Positions 5,902 to 6,629 of a stretch of 6,629 bases of DNA are shown here, one piece after another. The position numbers were made by a program, and so were the translations under genes. The notes beneath the pieces were generated by a model, which saw only the letters and a program-made list of their open reading frames with translations, did no database searches and was not told the origin of the DNA. This DNA comes from Actinomycetes bacterium (GTDB taxonomy: Bacteria; Actinomycetota; Acidimicrobiia; Acidimicrobiales; Microtrichaceae): contig JAFAFZ010000455.1 of NCBI GenBank assembly GCA_023423215.1, positions 1 to 6,629 on the forward strand, in the 5' to 3' direction. Numbering within the stretch: the stretch's first letter is position 1; each line of letters begins with the position of its first letter.

Positions 5902-6573
5902 ATGGATGCCATCACCCTGTTGAAGAACGACCATCGGACCGTCGAGCAGCTCTTCCGTCGCTTCGAGCAGGCGGGTGACCGTGCCTACGTCGAGAAGCGG
6001 GAGGTCGTCGACCGCATCATCGAGGAGCTGTCGGTGCACGCCGCCGTCGAGGAGCAGGTCTTCTACCCGGCCACCCTCGCGACGGTGCCCGCCACAGAGG
6101 ACATCGCACGCGAGAGCATCGAGGAGCACCACATCGTCAAGTGGGAGCTCTCGGAGCTCGAGCGGATGGATCCCCGCGACCCGCAGTTCGACGCCAAGGT
6201 CACCGTGCTGATCGAGAACGTGCGCCACCACGTCGAGGAGGAGGAGTCCGACTTCTTCCCGAAGGTGCGCGGCGAGCTCGGCCGCAACGACCTGAACGAC
6301 CTCGGTGACGCGATGGCCGACGCCCGGAAGGTCGCGCCGACCCGTCCGCATCCGCGCTCGCCGCAGTTCCCGCCGGCCAACCTGGTCGTGGGGCTGGTGG
6401 CCGGGGTCCTCGATCGGGCCACCGACACGGCGAAGGGCGTCGCGCAGGGCGTGGTCGGGGTCGCCTCGATGGCGATCGGTCGCGTCACCGGGCGCAGCGA
6501 GCAGGCGCCGGCGCCCACCGGGTCGACGCGCACCCGGAACCAGGCGCGGAAGGTGCGCGACGCAGCCACCTGA
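5902..6573 (+). CDS. Hemerythrin HHE cation-binding domain protein with hydrophobic C-terminal segment
   Basis: This is a predicted di-iron (or other metal) helical-bundle protein of the HHE hemerythrin family. Such proteins bind O2 or NO, sense oxygen or iron, or protect against oxidative and nitrosative stress. Seen in 223 residues: the HHE bundle occupies about 1-140, with H11 (LKNDHRTV), H46-x3-E50 (VHAAVEEQVFYP), H76/H77 (EEHHIVKWEL) and H110-x3-E114 (HHVEEEESDFFPKV), the full ligand set expected for a di-iron site. After a Pro-rich linker (about 145-158), residues 160-197 are Gly/Ala/Val-rich and nearly free of strong charge (LVVGLVAGVL, then GVAQGVVGVASMAIG). The tail is basic and disordered-looking. 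The extra segment could be a membrane-associating helix or a glycine-rich helical hairpin; this is inference. The start is ATG 5902, at the conserved MDAITLLKNDH beginning; an upstream GTG at 5794 only adds 36 residues without family resemblance. The gene is divergent from the metallo-hydrolase and followed at once by a terminator-like inverted repeat. Confidence 0.93.
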   Translation: MDAITLLKNDHRTVEQLFRRFEQAGDRAYVEKREVVDRIIEELSVHAAVEEQVFYPATLATVPATEDIARESIEEHHIVKWELSELERMDPRDPQFDAKVTVLIENVRHHVEEEESDFFPKVRGELGRNDLNDLGDAMADARKVAPTRPHPRSPQFPPANLVVGLVAGVLDRATDTAKGVAQGVVGVASMAIGRVTGRSEQAPAPTGSTRTRNQARKVRDAAT

Positions 6574-6589
6574 CGGCGACCCGTCGCCG
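6574..6589 (+). terminator. Inverted repeat directly after hemerythrin stop codon
   Basis: A perfect 7-base inverted repeat, CGGCGAC and GTCGCCG, is separated by two bases and starts immediately after the TGA. As RNA it would form a 6-bp stem with a 4-base CCCG loop. The position fits an intrinsic terminator or 3' end stabiliser for the hemerythrin mRNA. A C/T-rich stretch without a T-run follows, so termination efficiency is uncertain. Confidence 0.45.
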
Positions 6590-6613
6590 CTCCTCCCACG
6601 ACTCGACGGCGGA

Positions 6614-6629
6614 TCCCCCGGACGGGGGA
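6614..6629. terminator. Second hairpin at right window edge
   Basis: TCCCCC (6614-6619) and GGGGGA (6624-6629) are perfect complements around a GGAC loop. The repeat reaches the last base of the window and may extend beyond it. Lying 40 bases after the hemerythrin stop, it could be a second terminator, possibly shared with an unseen convergent gene. Its context downstream is not visible. Confidence 0.3.

Noticed and set aside
4566..5915. A 449-codon minus-strand open frame overlapping the metallo-hydrolase
   Set aside because: It is out of frame with the HHHGDH-containing gene on the same strand and is composed mainly of Arg, Pro, Ala and Gly.
5848..6351. A minus-strand open frame of 167 codons opposite the hemerythrin
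   Set aside because: Its Leu/Asp/Val/Glu-rich pattern is the antisense image of the HHE helices, and no independent motif or ribosome-binding site was seen.
1..6629. Mobile elements, CRISPR arrays, tRNA or rRNA genes, defence or biosynthetic clusters
   Set aside because: No direct repeat arrays, transposase or integrase motifs, tRNA-like cloverleafs, or synthase/defence domains were found on either strand; base composition looks even throughout.

Overview
The window is very GC-rich (roughly 70 percent or more by eye) with strong G/C preference at third codon positions, GTG starts and long antisense shadow frames. This is typical of a high-GC actinobacterium. An Acidimicrobiia-type lineage would fit, but no marker gene is present, so placement below phylum is a guess.

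Layout. (1) Positions 1-2222, minus strand: a two-gene unit. An unrecognised cysteine-containing lipoprotein of 529 residues is followed, with a 4-base GTGA overlap, by a GTG-started subtilisin-like serine protease. The protease runs off the left edge before its catalytic Ser. (2) Positions 2223-2335: a divergent control region. (3) Positions 2336-4860, plus strand: a FAD-dependent oxidoreductase with a C-terminal Rieske [2Fe-2S] domain, followed after 7 bases by a short-chain dehydrogenase/reductase (SDR). As written, the SDR reading frame is broken near 3985-4008 by what looks like one extra base. (4) Positions 4889-5752, minus strand: a UlaG-like metallo-beta-lactamase-fold hydrolase, convergent with the SDR and separated by 28 bases that hold part of a weak hairpin. 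(5) Positions 5753-5901: a second divergent intergenic region. (6) Positions 5902-6573, plus strand: a hemerythrin HHE-domain protein with an unusual Gly/Ala/Val-rich C-terminal segment. It is followed by a perfect inverted repeat and, at the right edge, a second hairpin.

Working together. The secreted lipoprotein and protease are almost certainly co-translated and act outside the membrane. The Rieske-FAD protein and the SDR look like an operon of cytosolic redox enzymes with unknown substrates. The metallo-hydrolase and the hemerythrin share a divergent promoter region and could be co-regulated. A loose redox/stress theme (Rieske, flavin, SDR, di-iron hemerythrin) is inference only. No RNA genes, insertion sequences, CRISPR arrays, integrases or phage genes were seen. 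The most novel item is the lipoprotein-subtilase pair; the rest are ordinary accessory or housekeeping families.
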